Assembly: GCF_963576675.1 (NCBI RefSeq)
Contig: NC_088910.1
Span: 107,288,807 to 107,352,806, forward strand
Length of the DNA stretch: 64,000 nt
Direction of reading: 5' to 3'
Source of the DNA: Euphorbia lathyris
Lineage: Eukaryota > Streptophyta > Magnoliopsida > Malpighiales > Euphorbiaceae
A program made the translations under genes and the position numbers. Shown here piece after piece: positions 10,274-21,960 of this stretch. Under the pieces are notes generated by a model. That model was given only the letters and a program-made list of their open reading frames with translations, did no database searches and had not been told where the DNA came from. The stretch's first letter is position 1, and the number at the start of each line of letters is the position of its first letter.

Positions 10274-11221
10274 CTACTCTATATATTCATCCCTATCAAG
10301 CGGGATTCTTCTAGCCCTATAGCGATCAATTTGCAACTGCAAGAAAGCCTGACGTTCCGGTGCAGAAAGAAAATGAGAACCTGCTTGAAATACACATTTC
10401 ACAAGTCCTTCATACTCGAGAAACTCATAATAGAGAGTCGGAAAACTCTCATCCTCGCTCCAAGGAATATCGATAGTACCCTTGGTACCGAGAATTATCC
10501 CACAAATAATATTCCCGAATCCAATCTTTTTATCCGTGGATCGAGATGCAGCAATAAGACCTTCCATCAGAATTTTGGAAGAATCCACTGTATTGCCTTG
10601 GAACACATCCCCAAGGACATACAAATCAGTGTCACGGACCACACAACTGAATGTGCGACCAAACAGACTGTGACACAAAAATTTGTGCAAATACAGCATG
10701 GAACTGGAGTGAAAAGACTGATTGTAGGCGAGTTTAGAATTAAATCGCCAGAATCCAGTGAGCATTCTCCAAATATCAGTGGATGTCATGTCTTTTCCAG
10801 GATGACGTTTGATTGTATCCCTCGGGGAAAAACCAAACCAAGCATGCAGCTCGGGATAGCCGAAAGTGAAGATTTCGCCATCTCGACGAAAATTGAGACG
10901 TACCCGTCGTTTATTGACGAAACGAACGGTATAAAAGAATTCGAGTATCCAGTCGTCTATTATAGGAAATCGCATTTTGGCGAATTTTGTCCACCCTAAG
11001 CGTTCCAAATAGCGGCTCATGTCATCGCTAATTCCAAGTTGAACGTTAAGAAAGTCATCCATATACAACATTCCAGTGAAGAATTTGTAACGGAGCCTCC
11101 AGTAACGCCTACCTTCGTCGTGATTGAAGATAGGAAAAGGCGCCCCATATCGTTTGGATAAGTCTAGGCGTTTGTTGCTTGAAGCAGCATTTTGCTTTGA
11201 GGTTTTGTGTTTAGTAGGCAT
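10274..11221 (-). CDS. Athila ORF1/env-like protein (E2)
   Basis: Uninterrupted 315-codon frame on the minus strand, downstream of integrase, where Athila elements carry their extra ORF. The N-terminus is basic (MPTKHKTSKQN). Typical Athila-ORF blocks follow: RYGAPFPIFNHDEGRRYWRL, a GYPELHAWFGFSPRD block near residue 120, and LYLHKFLCHSLFGRTFS near residue 180. No convincing signal peptide or transmembrane helix is visible, so calling it an envelope rests only on position. It is shorter than many Athila ORF1 proteins. Intactness in an otherwise decayed element is notable. Confidence 0.65.
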   Translation of the reverse strand: MPTKHKTSKQNAASSNKRLDLSKRYGAPFPIFNHDEGRRYWRLRYKFFTGMLYMDDFLNVQLGISDDMSRYLERLGWTKFAKMRFPIIDDWILEFFYTVRFVNKRRVRLNFRRDGEIFTFGYPELHAWFGFSPRDTIKRHPGKDMTSTDIWRMLTGFWRFNSKLAYNQSFHSSSMLYLHKFLCHSLFGRTFSCVVRDTDLYVLGDVFQGNTVDSSKILMEGLIAASRSTDKKIGFGNIICGIILGTKGTIDIPWSEDESFPTLYYEFLEYEGLVKCVFQAGSHFLSAPERQAFLQLQIDRYRARRIPLDRDEYIE

Positions 11222-11933
11222 GGTGTAGAACTAAAGAAACAAGGTTTCTATTATTTAGTGAAAAAATGGTGTTTGAAGAAAATCAGAAATTTGATATGAC
11301 AAAAATGAAAAGATCTGTAACATAACCAAGATCCTTATGGACGAATTTATAAGATTTTAGGACGAAATGAGGTGTTGTTTTGATGCGAAAAGGCATAAAA
11401 TTACACCCTTCAGAATCGAAGAAACTTAAGTTTTCGTTTATGAAAGGGTTTATCTGCAGGTTGAAGATGAATCAGGCCTGATAGTGCAGGAATAACGCGT
11501 GTCGCGACCGAGAATTCCAAATTCTCGATCGCGACACGCTGATTTCCTTGCGGAAATCAGGCATCGTAACCTATTCTCTGATTCATGGTAGAGAATTAAT
11601 TATTCTCGGAAAGTTCAGAAAAAAAACCTAACCTATTTGGACAACTCTGAAAAAGAGGATTCTCGGCTGAGAATTCCAAATTCTCGGCAGAGAATTGCCT
11701 GAAACTTTAATTTCGGTCTAATTTCCTAAAATCAAATCTAAAATCATGAAGTAAACCTATTTTATGCATTTAAATCATAACATTAAGTCATCTAATCATA
11801 AAAATGGCATTTGGAAAAAATAAAATAAAATAAAATAAAATATAATAAAAATGAACAAAAATATAAAAAGAAATAAACCAAAATAAACTGTGTAATAAAA
11901 TAAATAAAAAAACTTAAAAAAAAACTGAATGAT
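11222..11933 (-). other. E2 spacer between integrase and env-like ORF
   Basis: No gene. Holds a 20-bp-arm inverted repeat at 11497-11539 and further 'ccgagaatt'-type inverted motifs near 11655-11700. AT-rich, with A-rich runs at 11815-11930. Confidence 0.6.
11497..11539. repeat. 20-bp-arm CpG-rich inverted repeat
   Basis: Arms 11497-11516 and 11520-11539 (GCGTGTCGCGACCGAGAATT against its complement) with a 3-nt centre and one mismatch. The same arm sequence, less symmetric, recurs at 9592 and in both E2 LTRs. Confidence 0.8.
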
Positions 11934-13676
11934 TTATACGTCAGATAATCTTGTTACGAACTCAATTCCTATTTGTGAAATATTTTCGTAATAGATTTTA
12001 CATCGATTACCATTAACTTTGAAACGAACTCCGTTAGGACCTTCCAGTTCTAAAGAACCATAATCGAATGTTTTGACGACTAAATACGGTCCTATCCATC
12101 TGGACTTAAGTTTTGCTGGAAATAAACGAAGTCGTGAATTAAATAACATCACTTTATCCCCAACATTAAAGTGTTTGACTTTAATTTTGGAATCGTGCCA
12201 TTTTTTAACTTTTTCTTTATAAATCTTTGCATTTTCATAAGATAGATGGCGTAACTCATCTAACTCATTTAAATTGAGCAAACGTTTCTTACCTGCTTGT
12301 CGTAAATCAAAGTTAAGTTCCCTAATAGCCCAATAGGCATTATGTTCTAATTCGACTGGCAGATGACATGCCTTCCCATACACTAAGCGGTATGGAGTCA
12401 TTCCTATTGGTGTTTTAAATGCAGTACGGTAAGCCCATAACGCATTATTGAGTTTAGAAGACCAATCTTTTCTTGAAGATGAAACTGTTTTCTCTAGAAT
12501 CCATTTGAGTTCTCTATTTGATATCTCCGCCTGACCATTTGACTGAGGATGGTATGGCGTCGACACGCGGTGGCGTACTCCATATTTTTTCATAAGCGTT
12601 TCAAAACTTCGGTTTATAAAATGGGTACCGCCATCACTAACGATGACTCTAGGACAACCAAATCTACAAAATATATCGTCAAGAAAACTAATGACTACTT
12701 TAGAATCGTTCGTCGGGGTTGCAATTGCTTCAACCCACTTTGAAACATAATCAACGGCAACTAATATGTAAGTTTTACCAAAAGAAGGGGGAAAAGGTCC
12801 CATGAAATCTATTCCCCACATATCAAAGACTTCAACTTCTAATATGGTTGTGAGGGGCATCTCATCTTTTCTTCCTAGATTTCCTGTTCTTTGGCACTTA
12901 TCACAACGAGTAATAAATGAACGGACGTCTTTAAACATCGTAGGCCAAAAGAAACCACATTCAAATATTCTAGCTACTGTTTTACTAACTCCATTATGTC
13001 CTCCATAAGAGCTAGAATGACATTCCGACATTATGGATTCATATTCATTTTCTCCAACGCATCTCCTAATTATCCCGTCACCACAAGTCTTGAACAAAAA
13101 AGGATCTTCCCAAAAATACTGTTTGATGTCAAAGAAGAATTTCTTCCTTTGTTGGAAAGTTAATCCTTCTAGAGCAATATTGGCTGCAAGATAATTTGCA
13201 ATATCCGCATACCATGGCGACATGACACTTTTTATTTGATAGAGATGTTCATCAGGGAAATCATCTCGTATACCGTTAGTTTCACCTATAGGACCATTTT
13301 CATCTTCAAGCATTGATAGATGATCGGCGACAAGATTTTCGACTCCCTTTTTGTCTTTAATGTCTATATCAAATTCTTGTAGTAGTAAAACCCATCTAAT
13401 TAGACGTGGTTTTGCATCTTTTTTAGCAAATAAATATCTTAAAGCTGCATGGTCAGCATAAATAATAACTTTCGAACCTAACAAGTATGACCTAAACTTA
13501 TCACATGCAAAAACTACAGCTAACATTTCTTTCTCTGTTGTGGTGTAGTTTAATTGTGCACCGGATAGTGTGTGACTTGCATAATAAATGACATGAAGTT
13601 TCTTATCCTTCCTTTGACCTAAAACACATCCGACAGCTAAATCACTTGCATCACACATAATTTCAAAGGGTAAATC
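11934..13676 (-). pseudogene. E2 pol, RNase H and integrase half
   Basis: This is the 3' half of E2 pol, cut from the RT half by E4; the TSD AAATC (13672-13676) marks the junction. From the upstream end: RNase H ([33 protein letters not shown]), the integrase zinc-binding part ([19 protein letters not shown] ending CDKCQRTG), then the catalytic D-D-E core ([31 protein letters not shown]) and a C-terminal basic domain with [10 protein letters not shown]. No stop interrupts this half. Separation from RT is its main break. Confidence 0.88.
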
Positions 13677-13960
13677 TGATAGCTCCCATTTATATAGGGT
13701 TTTTAGGATTGTTTTAGCTCGTTTTTGCTTTATTTCCATTCAATTTCAGTATAATTTTGCTATCTTTCAGTTAAAATCAGTAATTTCCATTATTTATGGC
13801 ATTTTCTGTATTTTCAGGCGTTTTGGGACTGATTGAGCATTTTCGAACCAGACCCGTGCCTTGTGGAGCACCTCCGGACAATTCAGGGACCGTCGGAGCA
13901 AATTTCAGAAGTCCAGGGACCAAAACAAAGAAAAACCGGACTCAGCCCCAATTTAGTGCC

Positions 13961-14130
13961 TGTCTCGTCGAGACAGGCCCTCGTCTCGTCGAGACACTGC
14001 CCGTCTCGACGAGACGAGGCGGGCCGATGGTTCCAAAAGGGAACCATCGCGTGGTGTCTCGACGAGACGCCTAGTGTCTCGTCGAGACACCCTCTTGTCT
14101 CGTCGAGACACCTCTTGTCTCGATGAGACG
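13961..14130. repeat. GTCTCG[T/A]CGAGAC palindrome array (E4 5' LTR)
   Basis: Copies start at 13962, 13983, 14003, then 14056, 14076, 14097 and 14117: two blocks with 20-21 bp spacing. Each has 6-bp arms around one base. Between the blocks, 14025-14047 forms a hairpin (GATGGTTCC with GGAACCATC). The 3' LTR copy (22245-22393) lacks one unit. Confidence 0.85.
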
Positions 14131-14224
14131 AAACGCTGGGAAGCAATTTCCCAGCGTTTCCTCACTCCCTAGGCGCGAATTTCAACCTGCAAAATGCCCA
14201 AACTACCCCTAACTAAGCCTGCAC

Positions 14225-14232
14225 TATAAATA
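14225..14232 (+). promoter_or_regulatory. E4 LTR TATA box
   Basis: CTATAAATAG context about 95 bp downstream of the palindrome array. The matching copy in the 3' LTR is at 22488-22495. Probably sets the RNA start within the LTR. Confidence 0.65.
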
Positions 14233-15294
14233 GAACAGGATGTCATCTTTGTTAGGTTACTTCCTTTTCCTTTTTGTTCTTCTCTTTTTCTTTCCTTGTA
14301 TTAGTTTTTATTATTTTTGATTTACTTCGATTGTAACAGTTCTTTAGCTTCTTGAAGATTGAAATAGGAGAGTCATCTCCTAATTTGTGATCAGAATCAG
14401 ACGAAATCGGGTTTTATATTCCTAATTCCTTATTCTGTCTTTTACTTTTTGCTTATTTGAATTAATGATGATTCAGGCTTATAATGCGTGGTATAATTGC
14501 TTGTTTAGTTTAACTATGAACTAATCCCTAACCAATCTGGGATGGGGATGATTTGATTGCATAACCATGTATGATTAGGGATTTAGTTTACTGGATTGTT
14601 TCCAATTGATTAGATTATGCGAGCTTAATGTCTTAGATTTGTCAGGGATAGGATGATTGCTAGAATGAGATTCGATGATAATCAACTAGCCTGACATAGC
14701 AGAACCTAACGCCTTGAGTCTGACAAATTTAGGATTGCAGATAGGTAGTTACCTGACCAAGGAACTACCTAATCCGAATTAGCATAATCTGACCTCGCTA
14801 GAGACCACTAGGAGTGCGGGCTAGTGGCTGGGCTACGGCTTTAGCCTTAATCACCACAGACCCTAATGCTTTGCATGCCCTAGGTTATATGCCTAATCAA
14901 GCCGTCAACCAAATGCATGTGATTAGACTACAGGAGATTGACAATCTCCACGTGGTTAATTAGGTGGTTACCGTCAATTATCATTATGATATGAAACTAA
15001 ATCCCAGTAACTCATACATGGGATCCAATTAAGGGAATCCCCATCTTAGATTGTTTCATCAATTAATTCGAATTCTTCCCTGTCAAATGCTTTTATCTTT
15101 TATTTTAGAAAATTTGCCTCTTTAATCACTCCACCACACATTCAACCTTCCGAACAATTGTGTGCCTACCTTGGGCCGACTAGTTGTGATAAATAGTCAT
15201 TGTGGTTCGATCCTGTGCTTAGCACTGTATTACTTGATGCGATAGGATACACTTGTCCTATTAACCGCTATATAATTTACGAGCATCAAGTTTT

Positions 15295-15311
15295 TGGCGC
15301 CGTTGCCGGGG
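15295..15311 (+). promoter_or_regulatory. E4 primer binding site (tRNA-Asp)
   Basis: TGGCGCCGTTGCCGGGG, 6 nt after the LTR end, complementary over 17 nt to the 3' end of plant tRNA-Asp(GUC) plus CCA. This primer is characteristic of the Athila group. Confidence 0.85.
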
Positions 15312-15459
15312 ACTATTTTTGTTTATAACTAGTTTACTTTTGGTGATAGGTTTATATAATTGTTTGGAATTCCATGAACCGAGGTTCTGGGAATTACTCA
15401 TCATTGCATCTTGATTCTTAAGCTGATATTGTTCTTGCAGGATGTAAAAGGGGGACACA

Positions 15460-16319
15460 ATGGCCGAAGATCCGTCGGTCATGGAGTTGTTGAGGGCAAA
15501 GCGGCCTATAAGCACCTCTGGCATCCTCGATCCGACAATAACAGCAATGTCATTTGAAATCAGACCAACAATGATTCAGATGATCCAGAACTCGGGACAG
15601 TTCGGTGGGGATTACTACAAAGATCCTAACTCACATCTTGACAAATTCATGGAATACTGCAGCACTTTCAAGTGCGAAGACGTCACATCTGAACAGATCT
15701 TCCAGAAGCTGTTTAGATTTTCTCTGAAAGAAGAAGCTGCAGAATGGCTACAATCCATTGAGCCAGGGTCTCTCACTGACTGGGACACTACAGTATCAGC
15801 GTTTCTAGCAAAGTACTTCCCTCCGTCAAAGACTGCACAATTCAGAAGCGACATCACCTCGTTTAGGCAGTCCGACAGTGAGAACTTGCATCTAGCCTGG
15901 GAGAGGTTCCAGAAGTTGTTAAGATGGTGCCCCCACCATGGTTACAGCGGTACCAGCTTGTTGACATGTTCTACTCAGGGATATCTCCTGTCAGCCGCGC
16001 CTTTCTGGATGCAGCAGCGGGAGGAAATCTATTCAACAAGACTGCAGTTCAAGCGTACAATCTGATGAAAGAATTAGCTGAACGAAGTGCATGTTGGCAA
16101 GTTGAGAAGCCGGCTCCAAGAAGAGGCACAACAGCCGAAGAGTTCCCTGGAATATTTTCAGAATCAAATCATCAGATAGCAGCGCTTACAGAAAAAGTAG
16201 ATCTGCTGGGGACTCACCTGAAATCACCAGAACCAGTAGCAAGCTGTGAGGTTTGCAGCGGAGGGCACAAGAACGTGGAGTGCCCGATGGTACTTGAACA
16301 GATCCATTATCTAAAATAG
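15460..16319 (+). pseudogene. E4 gag
   Basis: Starts MAEDPSVMELLRAKRP at 15460. Athila gag blocks follow: MIQNSGQFGGDYYKDPN, FKCEDVTSEQIFQKLFRF, LAWERFQKLLRWCPHHG. A one-base shift near 15940 moves the rest to another frame (LVDMFYSGISPVSRAFLDAA onward), which carries the nucleocapsid knuckle CEVCSGGHKNVEC (C-x2-C-x3-H-x4-C). A TAG at 16317-16319 then separates gag from pol although the frame continues. Capsid and RNA-binding roles follow from family membership. Confidence 0.8.
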
Positions 16320-16436
16320 TATGGGTCGAATAGCACACTTTGGCAGCAGGACAGACACCGAGGATCAGATTCTGAGACTGAATGGGAGAGAAGTATAGAT
16401 GTCCTGAGAGAGAGCCTGAGTGTCATAGAAGGAAGG

Positions 16437-19400
16437 TTGGCACACAATGAAGCTTTCTTCCAAAGGCTTCAAACACAGGTCAGTAAATTGGTAGAAGAGG
16501 AAGCACGAGCAATCACGCTTAGGAGCGGAACACAGGTAAGCGCACCAGACTTTGTGCCTCAGCAAGACAAGGCTTCAGACCCCATTCCTGGTAATATCTC
16601 TACCCCGTCTGCTCCACAGGTAAGTGTTTCTGATCCAACTCCGATTACTGAAACTGATGTACCACCAACACAGGTTACCTTGCCTTATCCTACTTCTGGG
16701 AGAGCTAAGTTAGACAAGGATTATTCCAAAATGTTAAATGTGTTTAAGAAAATCAAGATTAACCTCCCGTTTCTTGAACTTCTTGAGAATATGCCTGTGT
16801 ATGGAAATTTTTTAAAAGAGCTGATCTCTAAAAAGAGAAAATTAGGAGATCATGAGACTGTAATGCTAAGCCAGGAATGTTCTGCCATGCTAACAAATCC
16901 GTTACCTAAAAAATCTAAAGATCCTGGTAGTTTTAGCATTCCCTGTACAATAGGCAAGGTTCATTTTAAACGTGCTTTATGTGATCTTGGTGCAAGCATA
17001 AATCTTATGCCGTTGTCTGTTTACAGGAAATTAGGAATGGGAGACCCAAAGCCTACGTCAGTCACAATTCAGTTGGCTGACAAGTCTATAAGGCGTCCGG
17101 TTGGAGTGGTGGAAGACCTTTTGGTCAAGGTAGATCAGTTCATCTTCCCAGCTAACTTCGTGATCATGGACATTGAAGAAGATGATCAAGTCCCGATCTT
17201 GTTAGGGAGGCCTTTTCTCGCCACTGGACGAACACTGATTGATGTTGAGGGAGGCAAACTGATTCTCAGGCTTCAAAATGAGGAAGTTGAATTCAACATT
17301 CTAAAATCTATGAAATTTCCTGTTGATGATGAATGTTGTAATTTTCTGAGCGTAACTGACTCTTTGGTTGAGAATGTTTTCCAGGAAACTGAAGAACGGA
17401 ACCTGAGTATTGAACTAGATGAGGAGCCATTGGATTTGGAGACCGAGGGAGAAGGTAAAGAGGGTTGTCATTGGGCCCAGCACGATGAACTCCTGGACAG
17501 AGGAACCAAGACAAGGCCTAAGACCTCGATTGAAGAACCACCAACCCTCGATCTCAAACCCTTACCTGCCCATTTAAAATATGTGTTCTTGGCACCTCCT
17601 TTGCACTTACCTGTGATTATTTCGGCTGAACTTACAGGTCCGGAGGAAGATCGCTTGGTGGAGGTGCTGAGGAAGCACAAGGGAGCGTTTGGATGGCAAA
17701 TGTCTGACATCAAGGGAATCAGCCCGTCTCTCTGTGAACACCGGCTCTATATGGAGGATAAGGTGAAGCCGACTGCTCAACCACAGAGAAGACTCAACCC
17801 AAAAATGAAGGAAGTAGTGAAGGCTGAGGTAATTAAGTTTCTTGATGCAGGGATGATCTATCCAATCTCTGACAGCCAGTGGGTGAGTCCCGTGCATATG
17901 GTGCCGAAGAAGGGGGGCACAACAGTGACATTGAATGAGAAGAATGAACTAATCCCGGTGCGGAAAACTACCGGGTGGCGAATGTGCGTGGACTACAGGA
18001 AATTAAACGACGCCACCAGGAAGGATCATTTCCCTCTTCCGTTCATTGATCAAATGCTTGAACGCATGGCAGGTAAGTTTTTCTTCTGTTGTGTGGATGG
18101 GTATTCGGGCTACATGCAAATATCAGTGGATCCTGACGATCAGGAAAAGACCACTTTCACTTGCCCTTTTGGGACATTTGCATATAGACGGATGCCCTTT
18201 GGGTTGTGCAATGCACCTACTACGTTTCAGAGGTGTATGACAGCTATATTTTATGATATGATAGAAAAATTCATGGAGGTCTTTATGGATGATTTTTCTG
18301 TTTTTGGTACTACTTTTGATAGCTGTTTGCATAACTTGGGATTAATGCTGCAAAGATGTGAGGAAACTGACCTAGTCCTAAACTGGGAAAAGTGTCAGTT
18401 TATGGTCACTGAGTGTATAGTTTTAGGGCATAAGGTATCACGAAAAGGGATTGAGGTAGACCCTGCTAAAGTTGAGGTGATCGAAAAACTACCTCCCCCT
18501 TCCAGTGTCAAAGCAGTTAGGAGTTTTTTAGGCCACGCTGGTTTTTATAGGCGCTTTATTAAGGATTTTTCTAAAATTGCCAGGCCTATGACCCAATTGT
18601 TGCTGAAGGATGCCAATTTTGTTTTCACACCTGAATGTCTTGAATCTTTTAACACTTTAAAAGACAAATTGATTAAAGCTCCCATAATGGTTAGTCCCAA
18701 CTGGGATTTACCATTCGAGCTAATGTGTGATGCCAGTGACACAGCTGTAGGTGCATGCTTAGGTCAAAAAGTGGATAAAATTTGCCGACCAATTTCATAT
18801 GCTAGTAGAACTCTGAATGGCGCTCAATTAAATTATACCACCACAGAAAAAGAGTTATTAGCTGTGATTTTTGCACTTGACAAGTTTCGTTCATATTTGG
18901 TGCTTTCAAAAGTTATTGTTTACACTGACCATGCTGCATTGAGGTATTTGTTTTCAAAACAGGATGCCAAACCTAGACTCATTGGGTGGATTCTATTACT
19001 GCAGGAGTTTGATCTGGAGATACGAGATAAGAAGGGAGTTGAAAATGTGGTTGCTGATCATCTTTCTAGATTGGAACAAGAGGAGGTGGATACAGACACC
19101 GATGCAGACATCCAGGAGACATTTCCCGACGAGAACTTACTGTCAATTAGACATGTCCATTGGTTTGCCAATTTTGCTAATTTCCTTGTAGGAAAGCTGA
19201 TCCCTCCAGACCTCTCTTACGAGCAGAGGAGGAAGTTCCTGCACGACGCAAAGCAGTACCTCTGGGATGATCCCTACCTATTCAAGGTTTGTGGCGACAA
19301 CATCATCCGTCGGTGCATTCCTGAGGAGAAGGTAGCTTCCGTCCTTGCATTCTGTCATTCTAAAGAGGTAGGTGGCCACCATGGCATGGACAGAACTGCA

Positions 19401-20438
19401 GCTAAGGTACTCCAGAGTGGGTTCTATTGGCCCACAATCTTCCATGACGCTTTTAATTTTGTTAAAAACTGTGATAAGTGTCAACGAACTGGTAACATTT
19501 CACAGAGACATGCCATGCCTATGAAACCAATTTTAGTCTGTGAAATCTTTGATGTTTGGGGGATAGACTTTATGGGACCTTTCCCGAAGTCGTTCAATAA
19601 CGAGTACATCCTTGTAGCCATGGACTACGTTTCTAAATGGGTGGAGGCTGTAGCCCTGCCTAGTAATGATGCGCGGGCTGTCATCCGATTATTGCAAAAG
19701 AATATCTTCACACGGTTTGGCACCCCCCGCACCATTATTAGCGATGGCGGGTCTCATTTTTGTAACCAAGCTTTTAAACAGGTCCTGCATAAATACGGGG
19801 TCACTCATAAAGTGGCTACCCCGTATCATCCCCAGACCAGTGGTCAAGTTGAAGTGTCAAATAGAGAGATCAAAACCATTCTTGAAAAAACAGTAAATTC
19901 CTCTAGGCATAATTGGTCACTCAAATTAGATGATGCCTTGTGGGCATATAGGACAGCGTTCAAAACACCAATTGGCATGTCCCCATTCAGGCTAGTTTAC
20001 GGTAAGGCATGTCATCTCCCTGTAGAACTCGAACATAAAGCCTACTGGGCTACCCGTTTTCTAAACTTTGATACACGAGTTGCAGGTGAGAAACGGTTAT
20101 TGCAGCTTGATGCCCTGGAAGAGTTCAGGCTCAGTGCCTATGAGAATTCACGGATCTACAAGGAGAGGACGAAAAGATGGCATGACAAGAGAATAATCAA
20201 ACGCCACTTTGAGGTAGGGGATAAGGTTTTACTGTACAACTCCAGGCAACGATTATTCCCTGGTAAGCTGAAGTTGAGGTGGTATGGACCGTTTGAGGTC
20301 ACCCAGTTATTCTCCTCCGGAGCAGTCGAGATCACAAACGGCCACAATGCCCCTTTCAAGGTCAATGGGCAGCGTCTGAAAATTTATGAAGATAACTTGG
20401 GCGTAGTGGAAACACTGCGTTACATAGAGGCCCCCTAA
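16437..20438 (+). CDS. E4 pol polyprotein (protease, RT, RNase H, integrase)
   Basis: 1333 uninterrupted codons in the same frame as the end of gag; the first in-frame start is a TTG, so the protein is probably made as part of gag-pol. Approximate residues: gag tail 1-160; protease about 170-290 ([16 protein letters not shown], later ILLGRPF); RT about 440-690 ([25 protein letters not shown], catalytic [10 protein letters not shown] near 614); RNase H about 755-880 ([30 protein letters not shown]); integrase zinc domain near 980 (HHGMDRTA to CDKCQRTG) and D-D-E core from about 1040 ([24 protein letters not shown]). All the usual catalytic residues appear present. Confidence 0.93.
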   Translation: MAHNEAFFQRLQTQVSKLVEEEARAITLRSGTQVSAPDFVPQQDKASDPIPGNISTPSAPQVSVSDPTPITETDVPPTQVTLPYPTSGRAKLDKDYSKMLNVFKKIKINLPFLELLENMPVYGNFLKELISKKRKLGDHETVMLSQECSAMLTNPLPKKSKDPGSFSIPCTIGKVHFKRALCDLGASINLMPLSVYRKLGMGDPKPTSVTIQLADKSIRRPVGVVEDLLVKVDQFIFPANFVIMDIEEDDQVPILLGRPFLATGRTLIDVEGGKLILRLQNEEVEFNILKSMKFPVDDECCNFLSVTDSLVENVFQETEERNLSIELDEEPLDLETEGEGKEGCHWAQHDELLDRGTKTRPKTSIEEPPTLDLKPLPAHLKYVFLAPPLHLPVIISAELTGPEEDRLVEVLRKHKGAFGWQMSDIKGISPSLCEHRLYMEDKVKPTAQPQRRLNPKMKEVVKAEVIKFLDAGMIYPISDSQWVSPVHMVPKKGGTTVTLNEKNELIPVRKTTGWRMCVDYRKLNDATRKDHFPLPFIDQMLERMAGKFFFCCVDGYSGYMQISVDPDDQEKTTFTCPFGTFAYRRMPFGLCNAPTTFQRCMTAIFYDMIEKFMEVFMDDFSVFGTTFDSCLHNLGLMLQRCEETDLVLNWEKCQFMVTECIVLGHKVSRKGIEVDPAKVEVIEKLPPPSSVKAVRSFLGHAGFYRRFIKDFSKIARPMTQLLLKDANFVFTPECLESFNTLKDKLIKAPIMVSPNWDLPFELMCDASDTAVGACLGQKVDKICRPISYASRTLNGAQLNYTTTEKELLAVIFALDKFRSYLVLSKVIVYTDHAALRYLFSKQDAKPRLIGWILLLQEFDLEIRDKKGVENVVADHLSRLEQEEVDTDTDADIQETFPDENLLSIRHVHWFANFANFLVGKLIPPDLSYEQRRKFLHDAKQYLWDDPYLFKVCGDNIIRRCIPEEKVASVLAFCHSKEVGGHHGMDRTAAKVLQSGFYWPTIFHDAFNFVKNCDKCQRTGNISQRHAMPMKPILVCEIFDVWGIDFMGPFPKSFNNEYILVAMDYVSKWVEAVALPSNDARAVIRLLQKNIFTRFGTPRTIISDGGSHFCNQAFKQVLHKYGVTHKVATPYHPQTSGQVEVSNREIKTILEKTVNSSRHNWSLKLDDALWAYRTAFKTPIGMSPFRLVYGKACHLPVELEHKAYWATRFLNFDTRVAGEKRLLQLDALEEFRLSAYENSRIYKERTKRWHDKRIIKRHFEVGDKVLLYNSRQRLFPGKLKLRWYGPFEVTQLFSSGAVEITNGHNAPFKVNGQRLKIYEDNLGVVETLRYIEAP

Positions 20439-21943
20439 GGGAGTTTTTCCTATCCTATCTCTTTTCTTTCACTTACTGTTCAATTTCATAAATATGCATC
20501 TTTTGGAATTAAATGCATGATTTAGTGTGGGGGAGGAGGCAATAGGATAGGACATTTTGTACATGTACCAATTGCATGTTTTATGCCACTATTTGTATTT
20601 GTGTTTTGCGGCATGTTTAGCTTTTGCTTTCAATATTTTGCTTTCAGTATTAGAAATAAAAAGAATCTTAGGCAGTTGATTTTTGATGCATCTAGCAATC
20701 CTGACATTACAATTGAAATTGTGCTTTGAAAGTCTGAAAGCTCAGTTGAAATCGGTGCATGCAAGCAAAAACTTGTGAACAACATTTGAGTCTTAAAAGA
20801 GTGTTATTTAACTAAGATTGACATGGAACGTTTCGTTAGGTGATGCTAGGATTGTTGCAAATAACCCCTAAATTGTGAGCTAGAGTCTAAAGGTCAATAT
20901 TTTAGACTCATTTTTAGGAACAATCGATCTCTTAGGTGTGGGATTACAGTTATTGTCATTATGCTCATAGGAATTGCATCCAATACTGGTTGAATATTGT
21001 GTTATAATTGAACTTGAAATGATTAGGCAATCTAGGTTTAGCCCTTTGTGAACTTAGCCTATTCTTTGATTAGCCAAAATCCCTTACCAATTCCACTAGA
21101 TAAGCCCCTTTGAGCCTTATTTACCCATTTTCTTTGATCAACCTTGTTACAAGTCCTTAGCCTTCCTAAATACCCTTTCTCACCCAAGTTAATTGACTCA
21201 ATTTCGGTTAGAAAATCCTTAGGCACACATCCTTCAAATTTCCATTAGCTACCATTGAAAGGTTGTAATTCTAAATAGAAGAAGTAACCAATTCAAATTG
21301 ACCCTTTGTCCCCTCTATCTCAAAAGAAAAGAAAAGAAATATTTATGGTTCAAAATTGAACCGAATAAATTATAGAGGAAATGATAAAAGGCATTCTTTA
21401 ATTACTTCCCAAACTGAAATAAATCAACCTTAAGCTTCTATCTCGCATATGGCGGGAAAAGTGCCAATTTTTGCAAAAAAATATTCCAGCTAGTTGAGTC
21501 ATTAACTTTTAGCCTAAATTCCCTTTTTCCTACCCCAAACCTTAGCCTATGTTACAACCCTTTGAAGACCTATAATCTTGTTTGATTGTGATGCGTAATT
21601 TCGACTGGATGGATGATGCAATTCCAGCGTGACCATTTTGTGCAATAGACTGTAGAGCGTTCGCCAAATTCATATTTCACCCAAACACTTGAGTGCAAGA
21701 GCGACCACCTGTGAGCTAGCAATCGTAGTCCTCGCCTTTTCGTTTTCGCAAAGTGTTGGTTGATAAAACTAATTAATCAGTTTTGGAGATTTATCTGAGG
21801 TTCACTTTGTTTTTAATTGTAACTTGAGTAGTCTGAGACCGTATAGATGATAAAAGTGCAGTGGATCTTTGTCTGTGTACGTGAGCTATTTGTTGAGTTT
21901 TCGTTGCCTTTGATTCTTTCTTGCTTGCGGACAAGCAAGATTC
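20439..21943 (+). other. E4 3' non-coding region
   Basis: 1.5 kb after pol with no coding frame of note. Related Athila elements place the env-like ORF here; no remnant is recognisable. AT-rich, no clear repeats. Confidence 0.65.
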
Positions 21944-21960
21944 AAGTGTGGGGGGGGGGT
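21944..21960 (+). promoter_or_regulatory. E4 polypurine tract
   Basis: AAGTGTG followed by a run of ten further G directly against the 3' LTR. It shares AAGTGTGG with the E2 tract. Confidence 0.85.

Larger units (their letters stand above)
13677..15288 (+). repeat. E4 5' LTR
   Basis: Boundaries are set by comparison with the 3' copy and the AAATC duplication. Contains the GTCTCG[T/A]CGAGAC array (13961-14130) about 100 bp upstream of the TATA box. The rest shows no coding frame. Confidence 0.95.

Noticed and set aside
10331..10999. Long plus-strand frame of about 220 codons
   Set aside because: Antisense to the intact Athila-type ORF at 10274-11221, with no recognisable protein features.
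13796..14165. Overlapping frames rich in Ser-Arg-Arg-Asp in both E4 LTRs (also 22080-22479)
   Set aside because: They arise from translating the GTCTCGTCGAGAC array in several frames; no start context or conservation suggests a protein.
15295..15311. tRNA-Asp gene fragments (also at 27255 and 30061)
   Set aside because: Only 17 nt complementary to the tRNA 3' end, placed right at LTR edges; these are primer binding sites.
16317..16319. Programmed readthrough stop between E4 gag and pol
   Set aside because: Possible, since the frame continues, but with a frameshift upstream in the same gag it is more simply a mutation; no readthrough context could be shown.
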